Part shown: piece after piece, positions 17,398 to 27,162 of the stretch
Numbering within the stretch: position 1 is the first letter of the stretch
Layout: every line of letters begins with the position of its first letter
From: Caballeronia glathei
Lineage (GTDB): Bacteria > Pseudomonadota > Gammaproteobacteria > Burkholderiales > Burkholderiaceae
Assembly: GCF_000698595.1 (NCBI RefSeq)
Contig: NZ_JFHC01000015.1
Span: forward strand, 1 to 64,000
Length of the DNA stretch: 64,000 nt
Direction: 5' to 3'
Notes under the pieces: model-generated
What the model was told of the DNA's origin: nothing
The model's input: the letters and a program-made list of their open reading frames with translations, nothing else
Database searches by the model: none
Made by a program: the position numbers and the translations under genes

Positions 17398-19124
17398 TTC
17401 AATTCCCGCTTGACGACGGCCGGGCACCCGGCGAGCAACACGTCCGGAGGATAGTCGCCGGGAATCACAGTGGCGCCCCCCGCTACGATCGAACCCGCGC
17501 CGATTGTCACGCCGGCAAGCAGCGTGCAGCGCGTACCGACCCAGCTTCCGTCGCCCACGCCGATCGCCTTCGAGTACCCCGCGCCGGCACGGCGCCGGCC
17601 ATCGCCGATCAGGTGGGAGCCCGTATGAAAGATCGTCTGTGGTGCGATATCGCAGCGCGCGCCAATCTTCACCGGCGCGTCGGGCGCGACGATAAACGTA
17701 CAATCGAGCCCGATCCACGTGTCGCGGCCGATCTCGACTTGCCCTTTGCCAAAGAACTTTACGCCGCCCGCGATCCGGCAACCCGGGGCCAGTTCGAAGC
17801 CGAGGAGCCGCAGCAGGGCACGCTTCACGCTGAACATGCGGGTCGCGGGGAGCGCGCCGATGACCGTGTTGGCGAGCGGGAACCTCAGCGGCCCGAGCAA
17901 ACGTGCAACGCGATTGGACGTGATCTCGGCACGCGTCCCTCCGGCGGAACGCGCGCCGCGGAGAAACTCGATCAGCCGCGCGCCGACTTCCCGCCGCCCG
18001 CACTGCGTCTCGATTGCCCGTTGCCCGGCCTCCGCAATGCGCCGGTACTGCTCCGGCTCCCGTGCGATCGCGGCAATCCTTGCAGCAAGCTCGTCCGGCT
18101 TCGCGACGCGCAAGACGACCGCGGTCGCGTCGTCGAACAGTTGCGCAATGTCGCTGACATTGGTCGTCGCCACCAACAAACCGTGACTTGCCAATTCAAC
18201 GACTTTCGATGGAAACGTGGTCGCAACCAGATCCGTGCCCGGCATCTTCAGCGACAATCCAACGTCCGCCTGTGCCAGGATTTCCTTGTATTCGGCAGGC
18301 CCAAGATCCTGCATGACGTCCACCCGCACTCCAAGCTTCGAGACGTCTCTCGCGAGCTCGCTGAGTTGCGCCGTGCCACCAAAACCGGTCACAACAAAGC
18401 GCACGTTTGGCGCCAGCTCGGGATATTGCCGGGCGAACCGGTGCACCGCTCCCGTAAACAGGTCAAGGCCGGTTGCCGGCTCGATCGAGCCTCCGTACAG
18501 GATGAGCACGGGCGAGCCGAAGGCGCGATCCCGGGGTGCAACGTCGGAGCACACACCGTTCACGACACAAGCATCGTCGATCTGCAGCGCGCTAGCCACC
18601 TGCCGCGACACGACAATCGCACGCTCGCTGCAAAGGCGCTTCAGTATCCTCCAGCTCCAGCGACCGACGATACCTCGCAAGTCCTTCTGATCCTCGCGCG
18701 GGCCGTCCTCGATATCGAGAATCACTCGAGCTCGACCTAGGCGCCAGCGCAACAACGCAGCTACGGGAATGTACTCGGGAAAATAGTTGTAGAACACCAC
18801 GGCATCGTCGCGGCGAATCCGGCGCATCGCAAACCACAAGTAGGAAAAGCCGGAAAACACCCGATTCAATCCGCGAACGCTGATGGAGGGGAGATACACA
18901 CAAGCAAGGCGCCCGTCGTGACACGTGAAGCCGTTGAAGTAGACTCGCCGGGCGCTCGCGGTAACAACGGGCGAACTGACGATGACGGCGCGGCGCGCGT
19001 GCGCCCGAATGCTGGCGACCATCCCCGCTACCTTGTGCGATGCCGCGCCGACAACGAATTTCTGCTGCTGCCGGGCGTTATACATCGGCAATACGACTGG
19101 GGCAAAGAAGAACTGGCGTGCCAT
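17394..19124 (-). CDS. Bifunctional GT4 glycosyltransferase / hexapeptide acetyltransferase fusion
   Basis: The 576-residue product joins two enzymes. Residues of about 1-400 are a GT4-like domain (VILDIEDGPREDQKDLRG, LILYGGSIEPATGLDLFTGA, FVVTGFGG, DVGLSLKMPGTDLVATTFPSK). Residues of about 440-576 are a left-handed beta-helix acyltransferase (VEIGRDTWIGLDCTFIVAPD, VKIGARCDIAPQTIFHTGSH, GDGSWVGTRCTLLAGVTIGA, ending in AGCPAVVKREL). The HTGSH histidine is the likely catalytic base. One chain could add a sugar and O-acetylate it or a neighbour. ATG 19124 lies one base after the stop of the preceding gene (TAAAATG), which decides against an upstream start at 19205. Confidence 0.85.
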   Translation of the reverse strand: MARQFFFAPVVLPMYNARQQQKFVVGAASHKVAGMVASIRAHARRAVIVSSPVVTASARRVYFNGFTCHDGRLACVYLPSISVRGLNRVFSGFSYLWFAMRRIRRDDAVVFYNYFPEYIPVAALLRWRLGRARVILDIEDGPREDQKDLRGIVGRWSWRILKRLCSERAIVVSRQVASALQIDDACVVNGVCSDVAPRDRAFGSPVLILYGGSIEPATGLDLFTGAVHRFARQYPELAPNVRFVVTGFGGTAQLSELARDVSKLGVRVDVMQDLGPAEYKEILAQADVGLSLKMPGTDLVATTFPSKVVELASHGLLVATTNVSDIAQLFDDATAVVLRVAKPDELAARIAAIAREPEQYRRIAEAGQRAIETQCGRREVGARLIEFLRGARSAGGTRAEITSNRVARLLGPLRFPLANTVIGALPATRMFSVKRALLRLLGFELAPGCRIAGGVKFFGKGQVEIGRDTWIGLDCTFIVAPDAPVKIGARCDIAPQTIFHTGSHLIGDGRRRAGAGYSKAIGVGDGSWVGTRCTLLAGVTIGAGSIVAGGATVIPGDYPPDVLLAGCPAVVKRELK

Positions 19125-19125
19125 T

Positions 19126-20373
19126 TTATAGAACGGGGTTGACTCGATAACTGGATAGGCGCGGCTGCGCCAGGACCGGCGGCCTGCCGGACATGTTCCC
19201 GGCACGCGTGACCCGCGCGTGCCGCACTATCTGGACGGTGAACACGATCATGGCGATCTTGTCGAAGTCGAGTGGCGCGCCGTTCTGCGCCATCAGCAGA
19301 AATACGAACAAGGCGCAGCTACCTCCGCCGGCGACGCGCCAGAGCAGAACGAGAATCCCGAAGCCGAACCATCCGTAGCTAAAAAGCAGGTTCAGTAATC
19401 CGTTCTGGAATGGAGCATCCACGAACGGCGCGATCAGGTCATTTCGCAAGAAGAACGATGACGCAGCCGTCAAAGGGACACCGAACGGCGCATGCGCAAG
19501 GACATATCCGATCAATTCGACCGGCTGGAATGCGCGCAGACTGGTCGATGTATCGCTGCCGGAGAGGATCCGTTCGAGCCGGCTCGATTCAGCGGCGAAG
19601 AGCGGCAGCGCAAAGAGGCACAGCACGGCCATGCTCGCCGACAAGACCAGAAGCTTCGGTAGCCGGCGCATATGAAACGAAGCAAACACAAGGAGATTCG
19701 AAGCGAGCCCGTAGTACGTCTGCGCGACAACGCAAACGGCGAGCGCAAGCACCGTGGCAACGGTCCGCTGACGACGGGTGAGCGTGTGCAGGCAGACGAA
19801 GTGCAACACGAGACTCACGCCTCCCAGGTACGAAGGCTCAGAAAAGCCCGCCGAGGGGCGCACGCTCCAGTCGTACCCGTGCTCGCGCGCATGCTCGACC
19901 CAGGACGCCGCAAGCGACCAGTCTTCGCTGTTGACGAAAAATTTCTGGGGGACATAGAGCGCGATTCCCCGCTTGCCCGCGAGCCACTGCGCGGTAGCGA
20001 ACAGCGCAAGGCTGACCAGCAAAGCAAGCGCCCAGCGGCCGTCAAAGCGGGCCACCGCATGGCGGGGCGTGCCGGCCAGAGCCCAGAACAACAAGGTCAG
20101 CCCGACCGCAAGCCTTATCTCGCGCGGCAAATACGGCACGTCCGGCAACTGCACTGCGTTCCAGATGAGGCTCAGGCTGGCTGCGACCAAAGCCACGCCG
20201 GTAGGCAGCACGAGCGGCCGCAATCGCGTATTCCACAAGGTCATCGTGAACAGCACGGCAGCGACGGAGGCGAAATAGTTCCGGCCGTATTGAATGGCAG
20301 GCAACAAGAGCAGCACCCCGTGCGCATGCGGATTCGCACGAAACGTCGCAACTATTGACTTGAGCTGCATCAT
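19126..20373 (-). CDS. wzy: Wzy-like O-antigen/EPS polymerase
   Basis: The integral membrane protein of 415 residues has about ten to eleven hydrophobic segments (for example VALVAASLSLIWNAV, WALALLVSLALFATAQWLAG, LLVLSASMAVLCLFALPLFA) and a large central hydrophilic loop between two of them (FVNSEDWSLAASWVEHAREH onward) typical of Wzy polymerases. Wzy joins lipid-linked repeat units in the periplasm. Sequence identity in this family is low, so the call rests on topology and on the neighbouring wzx and glycosyltransferases. It starts with an ATGA overlap at 20370-20373. Confidence 0.75.
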   Translation of the reverse strand: MMQLKSIVATFRANPHAHGVLLLLPAIQYGRNYFASVAAVLFTMTLWNTRLRPLVLPTGVALVAASLSLIWNAVQLPDVPYLPREIRLAVGLTLLFWALAGTPRHAVARFDGRWALALLVSLALFATAQWLAGKRGIALYVPQKFFVNSEDWSLAASWVEHAREHGYDWSVRPSAGFSEPSYLGGVSLVLHFVCLHTLTRRQRTVATVLALAVCVVAQTYYGLASNLLVFASFHMRRLPKLLVLSASMAVLCLFALPLFAAESSRLERILSGSDTSTSLRAFQPVELIGYVLAHAPFGVPLTAASSFFLRNDLIAPFVDAPFQNGLLNLLFSYGWFGFGILVLLWRVAGGGSCALFVFLLMAQNGAPLDFDKIAMIVFTVQIVRHARVTRAGNMSGRPPVLAQPRLSSYRVNPVL

Positions 20374-21467
20374 CGGCTCGCGCTCCTTGCGTGCGGCGAC
20401 TCCAAACGAGCAGGATCAAACATGACCGCCTTCACGGTCTCGACACGGCGCACTCGCAATAGCTGCCGGTATAACGCACGCCCCAGGCGCGGACCAAGCA
20501 CACCAATCGCCAGCCAGAACGCGCTTCGCACCGACAACCGATCGAGTAGCGCGGCACGCCGGAAATGACCCAATGCCTCGAAATAACGACCGTCGAGCGC
20601 CGCGCGACCGCTGGCGATCAAGACGTCGACATGCACCCGTCTCTTGAACGCGGCAAAGTTGCCCTGCGCTGACATCGCGGCGCCCCACTTGCGCTCGATC
20701 GCGGCCAGTCCGGCCAGACGGCGCCCGATGTTTACGCTGGTGCGATCACCAGCATGCTGGACGAATTCCACCAGAGGCATCCCGACATAGCCGAAGTCCC
20801 CGAATGCGAGGCAGCGTAGCCACATGTCGAAGTCCTGGAAGCTCGGAAGGGTCTCGTCGAACAGGCCAGCCTTGATCAGCACCTCGCGCCTTACCACGGC
20901 GAGGCTGGTCGAGGTCGGGCACTCACCTCGCAGTGCCTGCTCCCGGGTCAGTACAGGCAGGCTCGGCCGGCAATGGCATGCGTGTCCGAATGCGACATCA
21001 ATGTCGATGTAATGGCACAGCGCCGCAACGAACTCATGTTGCTGGAGCAGCGCGACCTGTGCCGAAAGCTTGCCCGGAAGCCATAGATCGTCGTCGTCGA
21101 GGAACGCGATCAGCTCGCCGCGGGCATGCAGAATTCCGGTGTTGCGTGCGCCGCAGGCGCCCTTGCTGCGCTCGTTTGAAACGACCGTCACGCGGTCGCC
21201 GAACGGCGCGAGGGCATCGCGCACCCGACGCTGCTCGGCGGACTCGACGTTGTCGTCGACCACGATCACCTCGAGGTTCGGGTAATGCTGTGCGAGCACG
21301 GTTTGCACCGCCCGGCTCACCATGTCACCACGCCGGAAAGTCGGTATCACGGTAGAGACGAGGGGTGCCGGAAAGCCACCTGACGACATCAGGTTAGCGT
21401 CAGTGGAAGCTTTGATCGTGGCTTCCGGCGAATCGGGAACGGGGTATTGACCAGTGTGCAAAGACAA
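20370..21467 (-). CDS. Glycosyltransferase family 2
   Basis: This GT-A fold enzyme is predicted to transfer a sugar to the growing repeat unit. Motifs are VSTVIPTFRRGDMVSRAVQT, LEVIVVDDN, GARNTGILHARGELIAFLDD with the DDDDLW metal-binding segment, and FDETLPSFQDFDMWLRCLAF near the acceptor site. The C-terminal 100 residues are helical and basic (RRVHVDVLIASGRAALDGRY). The start appears to be TTG at 21467, with GGAG seven bases upstream and 15 bases after the wzx stop. The ATG at 21389 lacks a binding site and would remove 26 unconserved residues. Confidence 0.88.
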   Translation of the reverse strand: MSLHTGQYPVPDSPEATIKASTDANLMSSGGFPAPLVSTVIPTFRRGDMVSRAVQTVLAQHYPNLEVIVVDDNVESAEQRRVRDALAPFGDRVTVVSNERSKGACGARNTGILHARGELIAFLDDDDLWLPGKLSAQVALLQQHEFVAALCHYIDIDVAFGHACHCRPSLPVLTREQALRGECPTSTSLAVVRREVLIKAGLFDETLPSFQDFDMWLRCLAFGDFGYVGMPLVEFVQHAGDRTSVNIGRRLAGLAAIERKWGAAMSAQGNFAAFKRRVHVDVLIASGRAALDGRYFEALGHFRRAALLDRLSVRSAFWLAIGVLGPRLGRALYRQLLRVRRVETVKAVMFDPARLESPHARSASR

Positions 21468-21482
21468 GTTGTATCTCCAGAC

Positions 21483-22928
21483 TCACGAGGCAAGATGAAA
21501 CGTGCGTCGTAGCGCAAACATATGATCCGGACTGAAACGGCCAACATGCCAGACGCCGTAGAGCCCGCCGCACAATCCGGCGACCAGCAGTAGCGCGAGC
21601 GGCGGCAGCGCGAATGGTTCCAGCGCGCTTCGCGCGGCAAACGTTACCGTGAACACGCTGATGCCGAGGCCCGACTGGATACCGAGCGCGCGAAGCAGCC
21701 GTGCGACCGGCAATCCCGCGAGGCGCGCGGTGGTCACGAGATAGAGCGGCGCGCTCACGATCGTCGCGACCAGATAGCCCGCCGCGACACCACTCACGCC
21801 CCAGCGCGCACCGATGAGCCAGCACGCGATATGCAGTCCAGCCATACCGATGTTCAGCTTGAGCAGTACATCGGTGCGTCCCTTGACCATGAAAATCACC
21901 GGAGCCGTGCTTAGAACCGATTGCACGAAACCGACCGGCGCAAGCCACGGAAGCAGCCGCGCAACCTCGCCCCATCGCTGGCCTAGCGCCACCGTGACGA
22001 ACGGCTCGCACAACGCAATCAACCCACCCATCAGGGTCGCGGTGATCAACGCCACGAACGATGTGCTCTCGAGCCACGTTGCGCCCAGCCGCTCCGGGTC
22101 GGCCTGGTGAGTGCTAAGCACAGGGTAAAGTGCCTTGGACGCAATCAGCGAAACATTCTGCAGCGGCGAGAGCATGATCCGGAACGCGAGCGAATATGGC
22201 CCGAGGGCGACCGCGCCGAGCGTCTTGCCGACGATCATCGAATCCGTGTTGCGGATCAGATAGAGCACGAGGTTCGACAGCGTCAGATTCGAAGAGAAGC
22301 TGAAGATTCGCCGAATCTCCGACGCGTCCCAGCTCAGACTTGGACGCCATGGCGACGCCATGAACATCTGCAACGAAGACAGCGTCGCTTGCACGATCGC
22401 CTGCAACACGAGGCTCTTGGCCCCCATACCGAACCTGGCCGCCACGATCGCCGCGCATAGGCCACCTGTGTACGACAATACGTCGGCTCTCGTCGTGATG
22501 TGAAAACGCGACTCTCGTTCGAGCAGCGCCTGATGTGCAGCGCCGAAACTGATGACGGGGAACGTCAGTGACAACGCATACAGCAGATGTGCGAGCGGCG
22601 CTGTATCGAAGAGACTTGCAATCGGCACTGCCAGGACGACCACCAGGAGAGCCACCGCAGTGGCCATTGCCATGTTGACCCAGAAGATCGAATTCACCAT
22701 CGTCGCGCTCAGTTCTCGCGCGCGGATGATCGCCGGGCCCGTGCCCATGTCTCGAAGCAAGCCTGCCAGGCTCGTGACGACGATCGCGAGCGCCATCACC
22801 CCGAAGTCCGATGGGCCAAGCAGGCGCGATAAAATGCCCAGGCCTACGAGTTGTATGACGATCTTGGCAGCCTGCGCGCCCGCGAGCCAGCGCGCGTTTT
22901 TTCCTACCGACGCGGCAGTCCCGGTCAT
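21483..22928 (-). CDS. wzx: Wzx-type lipid-linked repeat-unit flippase
   Basis: The 481-residue polytopic protein of the MATE/MVF/PST superfamily is close to the WzxC branch (NARWLAGAQAAKIVIQLVGL, LSRLLGPSDFGVMALAIVVT, FSFSSNLTLSNLVLYLIRN, NTDSMIVGKTLGA). About 12 to 14 transmembrane helices are visible. It flips the undecaprenyl-diphosphate repeat unit to the periplasm for Wzy. The start overlaps the preceding acyltransferase stop (ATGA 22925-22928). Confidence 0.92.
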   Translation of the reverse strand: MTGTAASVGKNARWLAGAQAAKIVIQLVGLGILSRLLGPSDFGVMALAIVVTSLAGLLRDMGTGPAIIRARELSATMVNSIFWVNMAMATAVALLVVVLAVPIASLFDTAPLAHLLYALSLTFPVISFGAAHQALLERESRFHITTRADVLSYTGGLCAAIVAARFGMGAKSLVLQAIVQATLSSLQMFMASPWRPSLSWDASEIRRIFSFSSNLTLSNLVLYLIRNTDSMIVGKTLGAVALGPYSLAFRIMLSPLQNVSLIASKALYPVLSTHQADPERLGATWLESTSFVALITATLMGGLIALCEPFVTVALGQRWGEVARLLPWLAPVGFVQSVLSTAPVIFMVKGRTDVLLKLNIGMAGLHIACWLIGARWGVSGVAAGYLVATIVSAPLYLVTTARLAGLPVARLLRALGIQSGLGISVFTVTFAARSALEPFALPPLALLLVAGLCGGLYGVWHVGRFSPDHMFALRRTFHLAS

Positions 22929-25078
22929 GACGCGGCCATCCGATCGGGCGATGCGCCGCCAGTCTTGAAGAAGAGCGAGGCATGAATGCGAGTCCTGGCA
23001 GGCGAGATTGCTGGCACTGGCGTCGCAGTCACTGCGTGCCCAACGCCCGTCTGCGTTGCGGGGCCCGTTGTCTGTGTCGTGTTCGGTTCACGCGCGGGCA
23101 AAGGCGCGGTTGCCGGTACGAATAGCTGCCTGAACAGCGGCACGAGTCGCGCACTTCCTCGCCTGTTCAAGTGATCGCCGTCGATGTACAGCGGCACCAA
23201 CGACTGTGACCCGTAGCAGCGCTCGTCACGGCACAAATAGGGCGTCGGGTCGAGAGCCGTCACGCCACATTCACGAACCGCATTGTCGATAGCGTCTCGT
23301 GCGACCCGGTTGCGTCGCGCGTAATCCGCCTCCGGTATCGAGACATCGGCCGGATGCCGGCCGAGGATCAGTGATCGGGCAAGGTAGTCGGGAACGTCGC
23401 GCCCCATCTCGGGGATCGGCAACAGCACATATACCTTGCGCATCTTCGCGAGAGCGCATAAATCGTTCGTGACGAAACGCCCGTAGCGCATGCGCCGCTG
23501 TGCGATGTCGGTGAGTGGACGCGCACCGTCGAAGCCGATCAGGATCGTAGGGTCCTGGCTGTCGCCCTTACCCTCGACATACGCCGAGAACCGCGCAACG
23601 ACGACCAGCGGCACGTCGGCCGGATAGGCCGCTATCTCGCTCGCCACGCGTGCGGCGAACCTCCGGCAAGGCTCCTCGCGATGTTTGCCGAAGCGGCTCG
23701 CTCCAATCAGCGGCGGGCAGCCCGATGTGCCGAAGAACATCACGCTGCGATGCGTCTCTTCGATAGCAGCCGCCACACCGGTGATTACAGCGTTGCCGTG
23801 GCTGTCGCCCCACAGAATCGCCCCGATCGTGGCGGACTTTCCGTACCGGCAGCCGATCTCACGATCCGGATCGTCCAGCCGATGCACGCTGTCGATGAGG
23901 CATTCATTGCGACGTGGATCGACGTCCAGGCTCGCCGCTGAAATCTGACGGACCTGCTGCGGCAACCGGGACCCGTAGCCGTTCCCGAGTGTCACCGCCG
24001 CACACGCAAACAGCACGGTGAACACTCCCCCAACCAGTGCGCCGAGACCGGCTCTGCCGAACGCGTGACGCAAGGCGCCCGAATGACGCTCGACCAGTTC
24101 GTAAGACAGCCAGCCGAGCGCAAGCGAGGCAGTGACACCGCCAGCAATCGTGACTGCCTCATGAACAGGCCAATCGACATAGCGAATGAACACGACCACC
24201 GGCCAGTGCCACAGGTAAATCGAATACGATCGGCGCCCCAGCCACTGCAGCGGCCTTGCACGTGAAAACGACGAGTGCTGCGCATCGGACAGGATCACGC
24301 ACGCGGCGCCGATCACGGGCAAGAGAGTCAGAGGGCCGGGCCAGTCACTCGCCTCGGTGAAGATACACGCTGCGAGCAGGATTGCCGCAACACCAAGCAT
24401 CTGAAGCCAGACTGCGGCGCGCTGGTTGAAGTTGAACTGGTCGGCGTACAACAGCACGAGCCCTCCGGCGACCATTTCCCAAACGCGCGGCGGCAACAGA
24501 AAGAAGTTCGCCTCCGGATAGCCCCGCACGACGGCCAGCGAAAGCAGGAACGACGCGCCACCCATCGTCCACAGCAGCGCCGCAAACGCTTTACGTCGAT
24601 CGCGGAACCAGCGAGAGGCGAGCACCAGCACAACGGGAAACAACATATAGAATTGCCACTCGACCGACAGCGACCAGGTATGCAGAAGCCATTTGTTCTG
24701 CGAAGACGTGTCGAAATAGCCGGCTTCCCGCCAATATGCGAAATTCGAAAAGAAGCCAATCGAGGCGCCTGCGTGCTCCGCGAGAATTTTGTAGCCGCGC
24801 GGGTCCAGGTAGAACCAGCCAAACGCAAGCAGCGCTGCACACGTCATCGCGAGTGCCGGGACAATCCGCACGAAGCGCGCGATGTAGAAGTCGAGCAGGC
24901 TGAAGCGGCCCTCCTCAAGCCGGCCGACGATAATGCCCGTCATCAGATACCCGGAGATCACAAAGAAGACATCGACACCGATGAAACCACCGTCTAAACC
25001 CGGTACCCCGAAGTGAAATAGCGCAACCAGAGTCACCGCTACGCCGCGCAACGCATTGATGTCGCCCTTGAATCGCAT
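22925..25078 (-). CDS. OafA/YrhL-type acyltransferase with SGNH domain
   Basis: The 717-residue membrane enzyme should acylate (usually acetylate) sugars of the polymer at the membrane. Residues 1-350 are the Acyl_transf_3 membrane domain with LRGVAVTLVALFHFGVPGLD, GVDVFFVISGYLMTGIIVGR and HTWSLSVEWQFYMLFP. Residues of about 415-680 form a periplasmic SGNH hydrolase-like domain with GAILWGDSHGNAVITGVAAA (block I Asp-Ser-His) and YIDGDHLNRRGSARLVPLF (block V Asp-His). This architecture is that of O-antigen acetylases such as OafA. The Pro/Thr-rich tail is unusual. It follows the beta-helix gene by 41 bases. Confidence 0.9.
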   Translation of the reverse strand: MRFKGDINALRGVAVTLVALFHFGVPGLDGGFIGVDVFFVISGYLMTGIIVGRLEEGRFSLLDFYIARFVRIVPALAMTCAALLAFGWFYLDPRGYKILAEHAGASIGFFSNFAYWREAGYFDTSSQNKWLLHTWSLSVEWQFYMLFPVVLVLASRWFRDRRKAFAALLWTMGGASFLLSLAVVRGYPEANFFLLPPRVWEMVAGGLVLLYADQFNFNQRAAVWLQMLGVAAILLAACIFTEASDWPGPLTLLPVIGAACVILSDAQHSSFSRARPLQWLGRRSYSIYLWHWPVVVFIRYVDWPVHEAVTIAGGVTASLALGWLSYELVERHSGALRHAFGRAGLGALVGGVFTVLFACAAVTLGNGYGSRLPQQVRQISAASLDVDPRRNECLIDSVHRLDDPDREIGCRYGKSATIGAILWGDSHGNAVITGVAAAIEETHRSVMFFGTSGCPPLIGASRFGKHREEPCRRFAARVASEIAAYPADVPLVVVARFSAYVEGKGDSQDPTILIGFDGARPLTDIAQRRMRYGRFVTNDLCALAKMRKVYVLLPIPEMGRDVPDYLARSLILGRHPADVSIPEADYARRNRVARDAIDNAVRECGVTALDPTPYLCRDERCYGSQSLVPLYIDGDHLNRRGSARLVPLFRQLFVPATAPLPAREPNTTQTTGPATQTGVGHAVTATPVPAISPARTRIHASLFFKTGGASPDRMAAS

Positions 25079-25119
25079 AGTGTCGAATTTCCTTAGGTTC
25101 CAGCGTGTGCTCGCCGTTT

Positions 25120-27162
25120 CTATTTCGCGTCGAGTATCAAGGCAGGCGCCTTGAACCCGCGCGCCACCGCGGGCGAGTCGCTGGAAAGCCGGAAATCCCG
25201 CAGCGATGCACGCGCTGCCTCGGGCATCGACTTCGCGAACACGACATCGGATTCACCAAACGTGTTTTCGACCTGTACGTAGCGTCGCGCCTGATCATCG
25301 ATGGACAGTGGCTTACCGCCGATCACGACATTGCGCCTAAGCAGGACGCCCTTGGGTGCGCCAGGTTCATCGGACAACAGTCCCGCCAGCGCCGGATAAC
25401 GCGTCGAATACGGAGGCTGGGATACTCGACGCGCCGCGAGCTGGATGCGCAGCGCGCTGTTCGGGCTGTTCACCAGCCCCTTTTGCCACGTTAGTCCGCG
25501 CGAATCGATGTAGACCGCAGGCGAGCAGTTCGCGAACAGGTTATCCTCGACGAGATTGTCACGGCCACCGCCGATGAAGACCGCTTGATTGACCCGCGAG
25601 AAAACATTCCGGCGAATGGTGACCCCGCTCGCCTGATCGTCAAGGTAGACGCCCATCGTGGCTTGCGGCTTCGCAGCGCTACCGATGTCGTGCAGGAAGT
25701 TGTCCTCGATGACGGTACCGCGCGCGGTCCAGTCGCGGCCCGTGTATATCGCACCCGTATCCGACGTCTCGGTCGCGACCCGGTAGATCTCGTTGTGCGC
25801 GATGACGTGGTCGTTGCCACTGAAGATAATGGCCGCGTGCGGGCCATCGTAGATCACGTTATGCTCGATCCGGTCTCCGACGCCGGACACGCTGATCGCG
25901 GGCCGATATGCTCGCGACCGGCGCGCGTAGTCATGAATCGTACTGTCGGCAATCACCACGCCGCCAGCGACGAGCTTGTCTCGATCGCCAGCAAAGATTG
26001 CAATGCCCCCCTCGCCGGTGTTTTCGACCGTGAGCGCGCGAAAGCGTGAATTGATCGCGCTCGACCAGATCCCGTGACCTGCGACATTGCGGACCGTCAC
26101 GTTCTCCACCGACACATTGCCGCCGCCCTGCAGCTTCAGCGCATCGCCACGCGAGATGTCGAAGGTCAAATCGCGCAGCGTGAGATTGACTACGTTGTCC
26201 GCCTCGAGCAACGCCGCGGCGACCGACACTTCGACGTCTCCTTCCTCGAGCGGCGCGGGCGGCCAAAAGTACAAGCGCGACGTCCGGCGATCCACGTAGT
26301 ACTGGCCCGGATGAGCCAATTCAGACAGCGCATTCTCGATGTACACGCGTTGGCCGGTCTTCATTCCGAATTGCGGCGGGGGCGTTTCCAGCGTGATAGT
26401 CCCCGACGACGGATCGACCGATTCGACCGGCATCATCGCATCCGCCCAATCGCGCGCCCAATAGCCGAAGGCGTGCAGATCGCGCTCGTTCTTCCATGCC
26501 GCCACAGGTGCGCCTGCGATCGTAAAGCTGCGCCCCCCGGCGCCCTCAGGTAACGACTCGATGGTCGCAAAGCCGCTCGCGGGCCAGCGTGCAAGCGCCA
26601 TCGGCCGATGCCGGTAGAACAGTTCCAGCGGCGCCGGGGTGGCGGGAATCCCGAAACCGTGCCGTGCAAACGTTCCTAAGTCCGTCACTCCGTTGCGAGC
26701 CAGGTCGGCAACTCGCACGTTCTCGCGTGCCGCGGCCGGGAGTTGCGCAAGAACGGTCTCGTCACGCACCGGTGCAAAGCCAGTCACGACGTGAGCGCCG
26801 GATATGACCGCCTGTCCGCTCGCGGGGCCTGAGATCGTAATCGATTTGCCGCGCCAGCTCTTGTCCAGCGTCATGGCGAGCGGCGTGTCGATCCGGTAGA
26901 CCCCCGCATTCAAAACGATATCCAGCCGGTCAATCGTTTCACCTGCATGCGAGTTGCCGGTAGCGAGCATCGCGATCGCCCCGCGCAGGCCTGCAGCATC
27001 CGAGACGGTCACCACCTTCGCGGCGCACGGAACAACCGCGCAGGCGCTCAACATCAGACACACGCCCGAGGCACGGAATACCAGACTACGGTGCCTCATA
27101 TATCGAAGCGCACGCAGCAATCCATGCCGAACCTGGCCGATTGAAATCAGACTATGCTTCAT
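25120..27162 (-). CDS. Exported right-handed parallel beta-helix protein, candidate polysaccharide lyase/hydrolase
   Basis: The 680-residue protein has an export signal (RSLVFRASGVCLMLSACAVV; LSAC could be a lipobox) and then a pectate-lyase-like N-terminal module (ITISGPASGQAVISGAHVVT). Its centre is a long beta-helix with repeating N-x-V/I ladders (VVNLTLRDLTFDISRGDALK, GNVSVENVTVRNVAGHGIWS, DRIEHNVIYDGPHAAIIFSG, NDHVIAHNEIYRVATETSDT). Such proteins often cleave acidic polysaccharides. Its start overlaps the tyrosine kinase stop (ATGA 27159-27162), so it is an integral member of the operon and probably trims or releases the polymer. An internal ATG at 27099 could be the real start. The catalytic residues are not identifiable by eye. 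Confidence 0.8.
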   Translation of the reverse strand: MKHSLISIGQVRHGLLRALRYMRHRSLVFRASGVCLMLSACAVVPCAAKVVTVSDAAGLRGAIAMLATGNSHAGETIDRLDIVLNAGVYRIDTPLAMTLDKSWRGKSITISGPASGQAVISGAHVVTGFAPVRDETVLAQLPAAARENVRVADLARNGVTDLGTFARHGFGIPATPAPLELFYRHRPMALARWPASGFATIESLPEGAGGRSFTIAGAPVAAWKNERDLHAFGYWARDWADAMMPVESVDPSSGTITLETPPPQFGMKTGQRVYIENALSELAHPGQYYVDRRTSRLYFWPPAPLEEGDVEVSVAAALLEADNVVNLTLRDLTFDISRGDALKLQGGGNVSVENVTVRNVAGHGIWSSAINSRFRALTVENTGEGGIAIFAGDRDKLVAGGVVIADSTIHDYARRSRAYRPAISVSGVGDRIEHNVIYDGPHAAIIFSGNDHVIAHNEIYRVATETSDTGAIYTGRDWTARGTVIEDNFLHDIGSAAKPQATMGVYLDDQASGVTIRRNVFSRVNQAVFIGGGRDNLVEDNLFANCSPAVYIDSRGLTWQKGLVNSPNSALRIQLAARRVSQPPYSTRYPALAGLLSDEPGAPKGVLLRRNVVIGGKPLSIDDQARRYVQVENTFGESDVVFAKSMPEAARASLRDFRLSSDSPAVARGFKAPALILDAK

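Noticed and set aside
17398-18003. A 202-residue N-terminal extension of the GT4 gene at 16084-17397
   Set aside because: The stretch is Arg-rich and lies out of phase over the acetyltransferase end of the preceding gene. The GTGA overlap at 17394-17397 gives a better start.
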